Below, one piece after another: positions 54,450 to 63,837 of a stretch of DNA of 64,000 nt (the stretch's first letter is position 1; each line of letters opens with the position of its first letter). A program made the translations under genes and the position numbers. The notes below the pieces were generated by a model. The model searched no databases. It had not been told where the DNA came from and saw only the letters and a program-made list of their open reading frames with translations. The stretch is from an uncultured Paracoccaceae bacterium (GTDB lineage Bacteria > Pseudomonadota > Alphaproteobacteria > Rhodobacterales > Rhodobacteraceae), in the NCBI GenBank assembly GCA_947492585.1, contig CANLND010000017.1, positions 1 through 64,000 of the forward strand, in the 5' to 3' direction.

Positions 54450-54839
54450 TTAAACGCGACGGCGTTTTGGCGGGCGGCAGCCGTTGTGTGCCATCGGCGT
54501 CACGTCACGGATGGACGAGATGTTGAAACCGATTGCAGCCAGGGCGCGCAGAGCCGATTCACGGCCGGAACCCGGACCTTGAACTTCGACTTCCAGAGTT
54601 TTAACACCGTGATCCTGAGCTTTTTTGCCAGCATCTTCTGCAGCCATCTGAGCAGCATAGGGGGTCGATTTACGCGAGCCTTTGAAGCCCATCGAACCGG
54701 CCGACGACCATGCGATCGCGTTGCCCTGAACGTCAGAGATCAGAATTTTGGTGTTGTTGAACGAAGAGTTCACGTGGGCTACGCCCGAAGCGATATTCTT
54801 ACGTTCTTTTTTCTTAGTACGAGTCTTATCACGTGCCAT
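54450..54839 (-). CDS. rpsK: 30S ribosomal protein S11
   Basis: This 129-residue protein carries the S11 core [34 protein letters not shown] and the C-terminal [18 protein letters not shown]. It forms part of the 30S platform. It lies 15 bp after rpsM. Confidence 0.97.
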   Translation of the reverse strand: MARDKTRTKKKERKNIASGVAHVNSSFNNTKILISDVQGNAIAWSSAGSMGFKGSRKSTPYAAQMAAEDAGKKAQDHGVKTLEVEVQGPGSGRESALRALAAIGFNISSIRDVTPMAHNGCRPPKRRRV

Positions 54840-54854
54840 TGATCAAACCCTCCC

Positions 54855-55223
54855 TTACTTCTTCTTACCAGCAATGGCCTTTGCAGGACCTTTGCGAGTG
54901 CGAGCGTTGGTGTGGGTACGCTGACCACGGACTGGCAGGTTGCGACGGTGGCGCAGGCCACGGTAGCTACCCAGATCCATCAGGCGCTTAATGTTCATCG
55001 TCACTTCGCGACGCAGGTCACCTTCAACGGTGTAGTTTGCGTCGATGTGCTCGCGGATAGCGAGAACTTCAGCGTCGGACAGCTCGTTCACACGACGGGT
55101 TGCGTCGATGCTCACTGCTTCGCAGATCGCTTGTGCTGAAGTTGTACCGATACCGGTGATATATGTTAGGGCGATAGGAACCCGCTTTGCAGTCGGGATG
55201 TTTACGCCGGCAATACGTGCCAC
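54855..55223 (-). CDS. rpsM: 30S ribosomal protein S13
   Basis: This 122-residue protein begins (V/M)[21 protein letters not shown] and ends [13 protein letters not shown], as S13 does. The start is GTG at 55223, because no ATG fits the conserved N-terminus; GGAAAG nine bases upstream is the ribosome-binding site. It is the first gene of the alpha operon here, separated from secY-adk by a terminator and a BLUF gene. The unannotated stretch 55224-55639 holds its promoter and a hairpin in the probable leader. Confidence 0.96.
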   Translation of the reverse strand: MARIAGVNIPTAKRVPIALTYITGIGTTSAQAICEAVSIDATRRVNELSDAEVLAIREHIDANYTVEGDLRREVTMNIKRLMDLGSYRGLRHRRNLPVRGQRTHTNARTRKGPAKAIAGKKK

Positions 55224-55283
55224 GTTGGACTTTCCTTTTTCAGTTGCGGTTCCGTAGTACCAGAACCTTTTTTCACAACATAA

Positions 55284-55307
55284 GCCCGGAAGCACATGCT
55301 TTCGGGC
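55284..55307 (-). other. Hairpin in the rpsM leader region
   Basis: GCCCGGAAGCA (55284-55294) and TGCTTTCGGGC (55297-55307) form an 11-bp stem with a two-base loop and one G-U pair. It lies 61-84 bp upstream of the rpsM start on the minus strand. It may be a leader structure for control of the alpha operon or part of an older terminator. Confidence 0.45.
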
Positions 55308-55639
55308 CTACTATCTCTCAACAGGCTCTGTGATGTATCACCCAAGCCAAATCAAGATGATTCTCATATGAGCTGGAACCATTAGGCTTTTACGCAATAA
55401 TGGTCAAGCCATGCATGGCCATTCTCCAAACCGAACACAATACGGACCCCAACACCACACCCCGCCACGGAGACAAAAGGTAAGGTCACCATAAATTTGA
55501 TTTTTCAACAAATTTCAAAAAACAACACCTCTGCGAGAGTAAATCCAAAAAATCGTTGTGAGGAGATACAACTTTAGATAGTGTTTCGGCCAACAAAGCA
55601 CAATTAGTGAGTACCTTTGCGTTTAGGGCAGGAATTGAA

Positions 55640-56098
55640 GTGATCACATTGCTATTCCGGGCAAAGGCCCGCTTTCCAAAATTCTCCGTTCATGACCTCG
55701 ACATCATGCGTGTCGCATTGCGCAAAAACCACCTAAACGGCATTACCGGGTATCTGTTGCGGGACGGGAATACCTACTTGCAGGTCGTCGAAGGCAACGA
55801 GGACGACGTGCAAAATCTTGTCGATGTTATCTCAGCGGACAGTCGCATTTTTGGATTTCACATTCTGTGCGTACAGCCGATCAGTGAACGCGAATATCCC
55901 GGCTGGTCAATGGGTTACTACGACCGCCCGACGACAAAGGGGGAATACACGCCCATTGATCTGATGCTCATGAATGACACCTCATGCAAAACAGTGCAGC
56001 CTGCGCTGGAGGAAATGCGCCATCTGGGCGCACAGCAGTTTCTAAAAGAACGCAGTATCCAACAAAAACAACCCAGCGCCGGAACGCTGGGTTGTTAA
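55640..56098 (+). CDS. BLUF-domain protein lacking the photoactive tyrosine
   Basis: This 152-residue single-domain protein matches BLUF blue-light sensors: KNHLNGITGYLL (the flavin-binding Asn), TYLQVVEG (the key Gln), a DSRI segment and PGWSMG. On the first strand, where BLUF proteins have the Tyr that starts the photocycle, it reads LLFRAKA, with Phe. It may thus be a light-insensitive flavin or protein-binding module. GTG at 55640 has AGGA upstream; GTG at 55607 is an alternative. The gene lies between rpsM and adk on the opposite strand, and its last codons are formed by the adk terminator stem. Confidence 0.8.
   Translation: MITLLFRAKARFPKFSVHDLDIMRVALRKNHLNGITGYLLRDGNTYLQVVEGNEDDVQNLVDVISADSRIFGFHILCVQPISEREYPGWSMGYYDRPTTKGEYTPIDLMLMNDTSCKTVQPALEEMRHLGAQQFLKERSIQQKQPSAGTLGC
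56062..56096 (-). terminator. Terminator of the secY-adk operon, overlapping the BLUF 3' end
   Basis: AACAACCCAGCG (56067-56078) and CGCTGGGTTGTT (56085-56096) form a 12-bp stem with a 6-nt loop. On the minus strand it is followed by TTTTT, so it ends the adk transcript 30 bp after its stop. The same bases encode the last codons of the BLUF gene on the plus strand. Confidence 0.85.
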
Positions 56099-56125
56099 AA
56101 ATACAGATCAATCACCTACCCAAAG

Positions 56126-56773
56126 TCAGGCGTCAAGAATACCTGCAATAGAGCCTTGAACCTGATCGATCGCGGCCAGGCCATCGATCGTGCTCAGGCT
56201 GCCCTTGGCGTAATAGTAGCCCAACAACGGTGACGTCTTTTTGTAGTATTCCATCAGACGCGTTTTGAGGCTGTCCTCATTGTCATCCGCGCGACGTTTG
56301 ACATCCGTGCTGCCGCAGTTGGTGCATTTACCATCCGCTGCCCAAGGCTTGGTCTCATCATGGTACACTTCGCCACAACCGCCGCAGGTCGAACGGCCTG
56401 TGATACGTGCAACCAAAGCCGCGTCGTCCACTTCCATTTCGATTACCGCATCCAGCGTTTGACCCATTTCATCCAACAGGGCGGCCAGCGCATCAGCTTG
56501 CGCCAATGTGCGGGGGAAACCATCAAAGATGAAACCACCATCAGCACCCGCAGTCATTTTTTCGCGGATCAAACCAATAACGACTTCGTCAGTGACCAAT
56601 TTGCCCTCGGCCATGATGGTCGCAACTTTTTTGCCCATCTCGCTGCCCGAAGCCTGCGCGTCGCGCAGCATGTCGCCGGTGCTCAGTTGAACCATATTGC
56701 GTTGGTCAACCAAATGACGCGCCTGCGTTCCTTTGCCCGCACCGGGCGGCCCCATTAGAATGATATTTGTCAT
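56126..56773 (-). CDS. adk: Adenylate kinase, zinc-lid form
   Basis: This 215-residue enzyme has the P-loop [11 protein letters not shown], the NMP-binding region and a lid with C-x2-C-x16-C-x2-C (CGGCGEVYH ... GKCTNCGS), the zinc-binding form found in Gram-positive and some alphaproteobacterial kinases. It interconverts AMP, ADP and ATP. Its ATG overlaps the secY stop by four bases. Confidence 0.96.
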   Translation of the reverse strand: MTNIILMGPPGAGKGTQARHLVDQRNMVQLSTGDMLRDAQASGSEMGKKVATIMAEGKLVTDEVVIGLIREKMTAGADGGFIFDGFPRTLAQADALAALLDEMGQTLDAVIEMEVDDAALVARITGRSTCGGCGEVYHDETKPWAADGKCTNCGSTDVKRRADDNEDSLKTRLMEYYKKTSPLLGYYYAKGSLSTIDGLAAIDQVQGSIAGILDA

Positions 56774-58134
56774 CGGCGTGATGGTCCCCGTTTTTTCCGT
56801 TTCTTGTTACGTCCGCTCAGCTGGCTCTTCTCGATGAGGCCTTCATACTGATGTGCCAACAGATGGCTTTGGACTTGTTGGATAGTATCCATGGTCACAG
56901 ATACCACAATCAATACTGACGTTCCGCCAAAGTAAAATGGTATTGCGAACTGACCGCGCAAAATCTCCGGCAACAGGCAAACAGCTGCAAGGTACAGAGA
57001 GCCCAGAACCAGAATGCGGTTCACCACATACTCCAGATAAGCTGCGGTGTTTTTGCCAGGACGGATGCCCGGTACAAAACCATTTTGGTTCTTCAGATTG
57101 TTCGCAACGTCTTCCGGCTTGAACGCGACGTTGAAGGTGTAGAAGTAGGCAAAGAACACGATCATCGCCACAAAGAACAGCAGGTACAGCGGCTGACCGG
57201 GGCCAAAGTTCGCCAACAGCCAGGACATCACTGGTCCACTGCCTGTACCGGTTGAGAACGTCGAGATCGTGGTCGGCAACAACAGCAGCGACGAGGCAAA
57301 GATCGCTGGGATCACGCCCGCCGGGTTCACCTTAACTGGCAAGTGGCTGGAGCCACCATCGTAGACTTTCATGCCCACCTGACGGCGGGGATATTGAATG
57401 TGGATCTTGCGCAGGGCGCGTTCCATGAACACCACAAACATGATGATCCCAACAACCATAGCCATCACCAACAGGATCACGGCGGGGCTGATCGCACCCG
57501 AACGGCCTGAGGCAAAGAACTGCGCCAAGGCTGCGGGAACTTCGGCGATGATACCCACAAAGATGATCAGTGAGATGCCGTTGCCGATGCCGCGGTTGGT
57601 GATCTGCTCACCCAGCCACATCAGGAACATAGTGCCGCCCACCAATGTGACCATACAGGCCATTCGGAAATAGAGACCCGGATCGGTCGCCAGTTCACCG
57701 CTTTCCAGCGAGACGGCAAGACCATAGGCCTGCGCTGTCGCCAGCACCACGGTGCCGTAGCGGGTATACTGGTTGATCTTTTTACGCCCCTGCTCACCCT
57801 CTTTTTTGAGTTGCTCAAGCGCGGGAACCATAGAGGTCAGCAGCTGCACAATGATCGAGGCCGAAATATACGGCATGATCCCAAGGGCAAAAATACCCAT
57901 CCGTCCGAGCGCACCACCGGTGAACATCGACACCATTCCGCCGATACCTGCCCCTGCCGACTCCATAAAGTCGCGCAACGCGTTTGCATCAATGCCAGGA
58001 ACTGGAATGAATGTTCCCAAACGATAGACGATCAATAGTCCGATGGTGAACAGGATGCGATTGCGCAGGTCCGTCGCTTTACCAAGCGCGGACCAGCTGG
58101 TGTTCGCCGCCATTTGTTCTGCTGCTGATACCAT
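56770..58134 (-). CDS. secY: Protein translocase subunit SecY
   Basis: This 454-residue protein has ten transmembrane helices and SecY features such as [38 protein letters not shown] and the C-terminal region [16 protein letters not shown]. It forms the Sec translocon channel. It follows rplO in the usual order rplO-secY-adk. Confidence 0.97.
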   Translation of the reverse strand: MVSAAEQMAANTSWSALGKATDLRNRILFTIGLLIVYRLGTFIPVPGIDANALRDFMESAGAGIGGMVSMFTGGALGRMGIFALGIMPYISASIIVQLLTSMVPALEQLKKEGEQGRKKINQYTRYGTVVLATAQAYGLAVSLESGELATDPGLYFRMACMVTLVGGTMFLMWLGEQITNRGIGNGISLIIFVGIIAEVPAALAQFFASGRSGAISPAVILLVMAMVVGIIMFVVFMERALRKIHIQYPRRQVGMKVYDGGSSHLPVKVNPAGVIPAIFASSLLLLPTTISTFSTGTGSGPVMSWLLANFGPGQPLYLLFFVAMIVFFAYFYTFNVAFKPEDVANNLKNQNGFVPGIRPGKNTAAYLEYVVNRILVLGSLYLAAVCLLPEILRGQFAIPFYFGGTSVLIVVSVTMDTIQQVQSHLLAHQYEGLIEKSQLSGRNKKRKKRGPSRR

Positions 58135-58255
58135 AAAAAAGGTCTCTTCTTGCGAAAACGCCGCCCTGAACCATTTTCCGGCTCGGACGGCGTAATTGGA
58201 AAACTCTGAAAACTATGTAAGCGGCTTTGCCGCCGCTCACAAGGTCACAACCGAT

Positions 58256-58729
58256 TTACTCGGCGGCTGCTTCAACAGCTGCCACGGTCAGAGCGCCGCC
58301 GGCCTTCGCAACAGCGTCGATCGCTGCTTTGGAAGCACCTGTGACGGTGATGGACGCCTTGGCGGTGAATTCACCTTTTGCCAGGATGCGAACACCGTCC
58401 AACTTGCGACGAACCAGACCCGATGCGATCAGGCTGTCTTCGGTGATGACTGCTGCGTCCAGCTTGCCTGCGTCAACGAACTTCTGGATCAGGCCCAGGT
58501 TCACAACGGCATATGCTTTGCGGTTTGGCTTGTTAAAGCCACGCTTTGGCAGACGTTGGTACAAGGGCATTTGGCCGCCTTCGTAACCATTGATCGAAAC
58601 ACCCGAACGGGATTTCTGACCTTTGATACCACGGCCACCCATTTTACCTTTACCGGAACCGGGGCCACGGCCAACGCGCATGCGTTTTTTGGTTGCGCCA
58701 GCGTTGTCGCGCAGTTCATGAAGTTTCAT
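58256..58729 (-). CDS. rplO: 50S ribosomal protein L15
   Basis: This 157-residue protein begins [20 protein letters not shown] and has the Gly-rich [21 protein letters not shown] of L15. The start at 58729 is the family start; the upstream rpmD and rpsE of the spc operon would be expected next, but instead a TRAP transporter gene region begins at about 59 kb, so the rest of the spc operon is elsewhere or the region has been rearranged. Confidence 0.96.
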   Translation of the reverse strand: MKLHELRDNAGATKKRMRVGRGPGSGKGKMGGRGIKGQKSRSGVSINGYEGGQMPLYQRLPKRGFNKPNRKAYAVVNLGLIQKFVDAGKLDAAVITEDSLIASGLVRRKLDGVRILAKGEFTAKASITVTGASKAAIDAVAKAGGALTVAAVEAAAE

Positions 58730-58948
58730 GTCGCTTCTCCTCTTGCCGGAACTGACCCTCGAAGCGAATGGGCCAAACACGGCTTTTGTTTCGTATGATT
58801 CTTTGACGGACGGACCGCCACCGGGTGCGTATAGCTTTAATGACATGCCGGATCAACAATGATCCTCTGAAACTCTACAGTCTGACGTTGGGTCGTTTGG
58901 TACAATTGCGAAAACCCCCTGCCCCCTCAGCGACAACACTCACCGCGC

Positions 58949-58975
58949 AAAAAAAGAATGGCCCTCAGAGCCATC
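58949..58975 (-). terminator. Terminator after the TRAP operon
   Basis: On the minus strand a stem with ATGGC and GCCAT (58974-58970 and 58962-58958) is followed by TCTTTTTTT (58957-58949). It lies 38 bp after the dctP stop and separates the TRAP operon from rplO. Confidence 0.75.
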
Positions 58976-59012
58976 CTTGATGTTGTGAAACGCGTTTATT
59001 GATGCGTTCAGA

Positions 59013-60014
59013 TCAGTTGACGCCTGCGATTTCTTTCAGGCGATCCATGACTTCGTCCCCAACCAGCTCGTTGCCAAGCTCTTGCCAGACGGGCTTCATT
59101 GCCGCAGCCCATGCAGTACGCTGCTCATCGGTCAGGTAGTGGATGCCCACGCCTTCGCCAGCCATAAACTCAGCGGCTGCACCGTTGATCTCGGTGTTCT
59201 TAACCATGTTCCACTCAGTGGCGTCGGAAAGAGCCGCGTTGATTTCGGTTTTTTCAGCTGCGGGGATCGAATCCCACCACTGTTTGTTGGCACCGACCAG
59301 GTAGAATGAGTACTGGTGGTCCGTCATGGTGATGTGATCAACAAATTGATACGTCGACGAACCGCGCCACGAGTTAGGTGTCACTTCACCCGCATCAATC
59401 ACGCCCTGCTGAAGCGCGGTTGGTGCTTCAGACCAGTTGATGCCCACGGGGTTGGCCCCAATCGCTTCCCATGTCGAAACAAAGATCGGCGCAGACTGAA
59501 CACGGACTTTCAGACCTTCGGCATCTGTTGGCAACAGAATTGGGTCTTGCCCTTTATAACCAAGATCCCGCGGGCCGTTCATCCATACTGCAACAACCTC
59601 AATGTTCTGGTTGTTGAGACCGGGCATAATCGCCTCACGCACCAGCGGGTCGGCCACAGCTGCCTGAATTTTTTCAGGCGTGTTCAACAGGAACGGAAGC
59701 TGAAGCGCTGCAACCTTTGGATTGACCGAGCTGTAAATCCCGGCAGTTGGCGAAACGATGTGTGCACCGCCCAGTTGCAGGCCCTGAATCTGGCTTTGCT
59801 GATCGAACAAGGTGCCACCGTGGTGCATCTCTACGTCGATCTTGTCACCCAGACGCTCTTCGAGTTGGGAAACAAGATAGTCAAAAGTCTGCCCCTTCAA
59901 CCCTTTGTTATTGTTGTCGTTCGACATGATCATCTTGACTTCAGCTGAAGCGGCGGATGCGGTCAGCGCGACTGCCATGATAGCGGCCGTGGCCTTTACT
60001 TTATTCAGAAACAT
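59013..60014 (-). CDS. TRAP transporter solute-binding protein, DctP family
   Basis: This 333-residue periplasmic protein has a signal peptide (about 1-24, AAIMAVALTASAASA) and the DctP core with GGTLFDQQSQIQGLQLGGAHIVSP and GLKVRVQSAPIFVSTWEAIGANPVG, including the conserved Arg that binds the carboxylate. GGAGG precedes the ATG at 60014. It is the last gene of the dctQ-dctM-dctP set. The ligand is a carboxylate or related acid; neighbouring SMP-30 and amidohydrolase genes point to a lactone or sugar acid. Confidence 0.93.
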   Translation of the reverse strand: MFLNKVKATAAIMAVALTASAASAEVKMIMSNDNNNKGLKGQTFDYLVSQLEERLGDKIDVEMHHGGTLFDQQSQIQGLQLGGAHIVSPTAGIYSSVNPKVAALQLPFLLNTPEKIQAAVADPLVREAIMPGLNNQNIEVVAVWMNGPRDLGYKGQDPILLPTDAEGLKVRVQSAPIFVSTWEAIGANPVGINWSEAPTALQQGVIDAGEVTPNSWRGSSTYQFVDHITMTDHQYSFYLVGANKQWWDSIPAAEKTEINAALSDATEWNMVKNTEINGAAAEFMAGEGVGIHYLTDEQRTAWAAAMKPVWQELGNELVGDEVMDRLKEIAGVN

Positions 60015-60069
60015 ATTCTCTCCTCCTTGGACTATATTCATGTTATTTCTTGGGTATTCTTGGCGTAGA

Positions 60070-61389
60070 TCACTGCGCCAAACCGGGCAGGAACAGCGAT
60101 AACGGTGGGAAGAACGTCACAATCATAAGCGTGACGATGGTTGCGATCATCCACGGCAAGGTTGCCTTGAAGACCGACAGAACTGGCAGGCCCGAAATCG
60201 AACTTGCGACAAACAGGTTGATGCCGACAGGCGGGGTAATCAGCCCAAGTTCAATGTTCACGACCATCACGATAGCGAAATGAACCGGATCGATCCCCAG
60301 GCTTTCAGCCGCTGGCACCAACAATGGCGAGAAGATCAGAATTGTTGGCACCCCTTCGAGGAAGAACCCAACAACCACGAGCAGAACATTCACACAAAGC
60401 AAGAAAACGATGGGCGAAACATTCATATCCAGAACAAACTGGGCCATCGCAGCAGGAACACCCACCTTGGTCAGGAAAAATCCGAACAACAGGGCGTTTG
60501 CGGTGATCCAGAAGATCATACCAACGCGTGGTCCTGTCTCAGCTGTCACCTTCAGCATCTCTTTGAACGACAGTTCTTTATAGATGAAGAAGCCGATGCC
60601 CATCGCCAAGACAGCTGAAATCGCGGCAGCCTCTGTCGGCGTAAAGATCGCGCCGCCATCGTAATACCATCCAAACAACGTGAACTCTGGGAAGCCGTAG
60701 ATACCAATTACGATGAATGCTGGCAGCGACAGGGCCGGAAGGCTGGCTCTGAGCGACGCTCCCACTTCTTTACGGGTCGCCCGTGGCCGCACTTTGATGC
60801 CCTCACGGACAGCAAGGAAACGCGCGGTGAACAACAGCAACGCCCCATACACCAAGCCCGGAATAATCCCCGCCAAGAACAGCGCAGGAATTGAGGTCTC
60901 GGTCACAAAACCATACAGGATAAGCGGGATGGATGGTGGGATCAGGATACCGATAGAGCCAGATGTTGCCAAAGCCCCGATAGCGTAGTTATCCGAATAC
61001 CCTTCCTCTTTGAGCGACGGATACAGAATGTTCCCGACGGCCGCGACCGTAGCCGGGCTGGAGCCCGAAATCGCCGCAAAGAAGATACACGTGAGAACGG
61101 TGGTCATCCCCAAACCCGCGCGCAAATGCCCAACCAATGACTGCGCAAAGCCGACCAGCCGCTGCACCAATCCCCCACGTTCCATCAGGCCGGCGGCCAA
61201 AAAGAAGAACGGAATCGCCATCAAGGTAAAGTGGTTCAGGTTGGTAAAGAACTTCTGCCCCGTGATCCCATCCGCGATGGGAGAAAAGATAAAGGACGAA
61301 ATCAAAGCCGAGCCACCAAGCGCCACGGCGATGGGCGCACCAATGACAATCAGGCCAAAGAATACAAGTACAAGTGTTAGGACGGTCAT
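60070..61389 (-). CDS. TRAP transporter large permease, DctM family
   Basis: This 439-residue protein has about 12 helices in the DctM pattern, with FFLAAGLMERGGLVQRLVGFAQ, GSSPATVAAVGNILYP and the ITPPVGINLFVA motif that shapes the Na+ or substrate site. It forms the ion-coupled channel with DctQ. Its ATG overlaps the dctQ stop by four bases, and 55 bp separate it from dctP. Confidence 0.94.
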   Translation of the reverse strand: MTVLTLVLVFFGLIVIGAPIAVALGGSALISSFIFSPIADGITGQKFFTNLNHFTLMAIPFFFLAAGLMERGGLVQRLVGFAQSLVGHLRAGLGMTTVLTCIFFAAISGSSPATVAAVGNILYPSLKEEGYSDNYAIGALATSGSIGILIPPSIPLILYGFVTETSIPALFLAGIIPGLVYGALLLFTARFLAVREGIKVRPRATRKEVGASLRASLPALSLPAFIVIGIYGFPEFTLFGWYYDGGAIFTPTEAAAISAVLAMGIGFFIYKELSFKEMLKVTAETGPRVGMIFWITANALLFGFFLTKVGVPAAMAQFVLDMNVSPIVFLLCVNVLLVVVGFFLEGVPTILIFSPLLVPAAESLGIDPVHFAIVMVVNIELGLITPPVGINLFVASSISGLPVLSVFKATLPWMIATIVTLMIVTFFPPLSLFLPGLAQ

Positions 61390-61928
61390 TCTTCGATGCC
61401 TTTTTGAAGTTTTGCGCCGATATAATCGCGGTAGTGCTGATCTGGCCAAAGCGTGCTTGGATTGTAGAAGAGTGTGTAGGCGATCAATCCGTATCGCACG
61501 GTCATCAAGGCCGTCATGATTGGAATGATCAGGAATGGATAAACCATCTTGATCTCCAACTCTGGATGCAATGCATTGATCATATTCAAGAATTTGGCAT
61601 AGAACGCCGCATCAAAGAACACGTACAGAGACAGCGCAAAGGCTGCGCCAATCGACATAAAGTTCAACACGACTCGGACTTTTGGTCCCACCAGGTTGGG
61701 AAGCAGATCTACACGCGGATGAAACCCATCGCGCACCGCTCGAACGGCGCCAAACAGCATCGCCCAGATCAAAGCGGTCACAAGACCAGACTCTAACCAG
61801 TGAATACCCGTGTTGAACAGATAGCGCAGGATCACCTGCAATGTGGCCATCGCCAGCCCCGCCAACAGCAGGACAACCATAAACCAGTTTTCAATGACGC
61901 AGAGAACCCCGTCAAACTTCTTTAGCAT
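61386..61928 (-). CDS. TRAP transporter small permease, DctQ family
   Basis: This 180-residue protein has four transmembrane helices, with WLESGLVTALIWAMLFGAVRAVRDGFH marking the DctQ motif region. The start at 61928 has GGGGAGAGA just upstream. It is first of the transporter genes and 39 bp after the SMP-30 gene. Confidence 0.92.
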   Translation of the reverse strand: MLKKFDGVLCVIENWFMVVLLLAGLAMATLQVILRYLFNTGIHWLESGLVTALIWAMLFGAVRAVRDGFHPRVDLLPNLVGPKVRVVLNFMSIGAAFALSLYVFFDAAFYAKFLNMINALHPELEIKMVYPFLIIPIMTALMTVRYGLIAYTLFYNPSTLWPDQHYRDYIGAKLQKGIEE

Positions 61929-61967
61929 TTCTCTCCCCCCACCAAACGCCTCCATGCGTCAGGCTTG

Positions 61968-62888
61968 TTACAAATGTGCGAACATTTTTTGACCAGCAAA
62001 GGGCAGCTCGACACGAAGTATCGAAGAGCTCTCAGCTTCTGTGATATATAGATGGCGTCCTTCCGGACCGCCGAAGGCGCAATTGGCCGTCAAGATGCCT
62101 TTGGGGGAACGGATGCGATACATAGGTTCGCCAAGACGGGACATTACCCAAACGGTTCCCAGTCCCATATGGCCGATAATCAACTCTCCGCCTTCTCCCA
62201 AGGCCAGACCGTCTGGCCCCGCCAATCCGCCCGAAAGCTGGATAAACGTGCCTGATTTAACGACAGTCCGGCCTCCGGGGAGGAACCTGACCCGCCACAC
62301 CGAATTCATGCGCGTCACGGCAAGATAAAGCTGACTTTCCGTCTCGTTCAACACCAGACCATTGGGGCTGGGAATGTTGTCGATCAGGCAGTCCAGCTCA
62401 CCAGATGCACGCAGACAGAACAAACGTCCATGGGCGGATTGCAGGCCGCTTTGCCCTTGATCCGTAAAGTAAAGATCGCCGTTCGATGCGAAATGCAAAT
62501 CGTTCAAACCCGAGAAACGCTCAAGGCCGGGGCGCGTCAGATACGGCTCTACCTTACCCGTGTGCGGGTCCATGACCATGATACCATGTGCGTGGTCGGC
62601 GATGAAAATCCGGCCATCCTTGTGGATTTTCAGACCGTTTGGCTCACCATCATAGTCCGCAGCAACTGTAAACTCGCCCGATGGATCACAGCGCAAGATG
62701 CGGCCATGACAAATGTCGACGCAGTACAAGTTGCCATCACGATCAAAAGAAGGACCTTCCAGAAAGGCTCTGAATTTCTTCCCTGGATGTTGCACATTGC
62801 CCCATTCAGTCTCCCCATCTGGCGCCAGCTCCTTGGGAACCTGCGCAAAGACTTCAGCGGTCAAATCAGTTGGTGGTGAGAAAAACAT
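61968..62888 (-). CDS. SMP-30/gluconolactonase-family lactonase
   Basis: This 306-residue six-bladed beta-propeller has the metal-binding positions of the family: Glu in LEGPSFDRDGNLYCVD, Asn in SPNGLVL and Asp in GPDGLALG. Such enzymes hydrolyse gluconolactone and other lactones. It lies directly upstream of the TRAP genes on the same strand and is divergent from an amidohydrolase gene, and a palindrome is in the space between. It probably opens a sugar-acid lactone imported by the TRAP system; substrate not known. Confidence 0.88.
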   Translation of the reverse strand: MFFSPPTDLTAEVFAQVPKELAPDGETEWGNVQHPGKKFRAFLEGPSFDRDGNLYCVDICHGRILRCDPSGEFTVAADYDGEPNGLKIHKDGRIFIADHAHGIMVMDPHTGKVEPYLTRPGLERFSGLNDLHFASNGDLYFTDQGQSGLQSAHGRLFCLRASGELDCLIDNIPSPNGLVLNETESQLYLAVTRMNSVWRVRFLPGGRTVVKSGTFIQLSGGLAGPDGLALGEGGELIIGHMGLGTVWVMSRLGEPMYRIRSPKGILTANCAFGGPEGRHLYITEAESSSILRVELPFAGQKMFAHL

Positions 62889-62902
62889 CGTGAGCTTTCA
62901 TT

Positions 62903-62928
62903 TTGCATTTACATTACGGTAAATGCAA
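62903..62928. promoter_or_regulatory. Candidate operator between SMP-30 and amidohydrolase genes
   Basis: TTGCATTTAC (62903-62912) and GTAAATGCAA (62919-62928) form a perfect 10-bp inverted repeat with a 6-bp spacer, centrally placed between divergent genes. It is a candidate operator of the GntR/UTRA regulator whose end is at 63834. Confidence 0.65.
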
Positions 62929-62970
62929 TCCTACTAGCAGATCAAGACAAATGTATGGAGCAACCACATA

Positions 62971-63837
62971 ATGACCACTCATTTACAACCAGTAGACGCT
63001 CATGTTCATGTTTTTGCACCGGAAAAATTCTGCTACTCCGCCCCTCGCAGCTACACGCCGGGTGAGGCGAATGTCGCAAAATTAAGAGACCACATAGAAC
63101 GAATCGGCGCGCAACACGTCGTCATTGTGCAACCCAGCCCCTATGGAACCGACAATCGGGCGACGCTGGATGCCGTTGAACAGCTTGGTCAAAAAAATGC
63201 ACGGGCCATCGCAGTGGTCGATCCAGCGGCACAGGATCCTGATTTGATCCAAACATTGTGGAACTCGGGCGTGCGCGGCTTGAGAGCGAACTTGAAAACC
63301 AGCGGACAGACCGCCGTCGAAACATCCAAAGAGCAGCTCAAACTGCTGACCGCCCAAATGGCGGGAACCGACATGGCGTTACAAGTGTTCTTACCTGCGA
63401 CGGTCCTGATTGCGCTGAAAGACACATTGCGCGACATCGGCCGCCCAATCATTCTGGACCACTTTGCCGGTTTGAAAATCGGCAGTCCTGACTTTGATAC
63501 CACCTTTGAGCAGCTGCTAGACATACTGGCGCTCCCCAATGTGATCCTAAAGACCTCAGGACTCTGCCGCGCGATCGACTATGCGGACACACCAGATGCA
63601 ATCGTGCCGCTGATCCCTGCACTGTTTGACGCAGCCAAAGATCGGGTGATCTGGGGCAGCGATTGGCCCCACACTGGAAAATCCTCTGAACGGGCCGCGC
63701 GCCCCCTGACCGAGATTGAACCCTTCATGGACATTGATGACGTCCAGCAGCTGCAAAACATAAAAAACTGGAGCCGAAGCGACGCGGAATTTCACAAGAT
63801 CACGCGGGAAACATCGTTGGAACTCTTTGGTTTTTAA
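62971..63837 (+). CDS. Amidohydrolase_2-family metal-dependent hydrolase
   Basis: This 288-residue protein has the amidohydrolase motif VDAHVHVF (H11, H13), H164 in ILDHFAG and Asp231 in IWGSDWPH. The family includes 2-pyrone-4,6-dicarboxylate lactonase and sugar lactonases. It probably acts with the SMP-30 lactonase on the substrate imported by the TRAP transporter. GGAG about ten bases upstream supports the start. Its last bases overlap the stop of the convergent regulator gene by four bases. Confidence 0.86.
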   Translation: MTTHLQPVDAHVHVFAPEKFCYSAPRSYTPGEANVAKLRDHIERIGAQHVVIVQPSPYGTDNRATLDAVEQLGQKNARAIAVVDPAAQDPDLIQTLWNSGVRGLRANLKTSGQTAVETSKEQLKLLTAQMAGTDMALQVFLPATVLIALKDTLRDIGRPIILDHFAGLKIGSPDFDTTFEQLLDILALPNVILKTSGLCRAIDYADTPDAIVPLIPALFDAAKDRVIWGSDWPHTGKSSERAARPLTEIEPFMDIDDVQQLQNIKNWSRSDAEFHKITRETSLELFGF

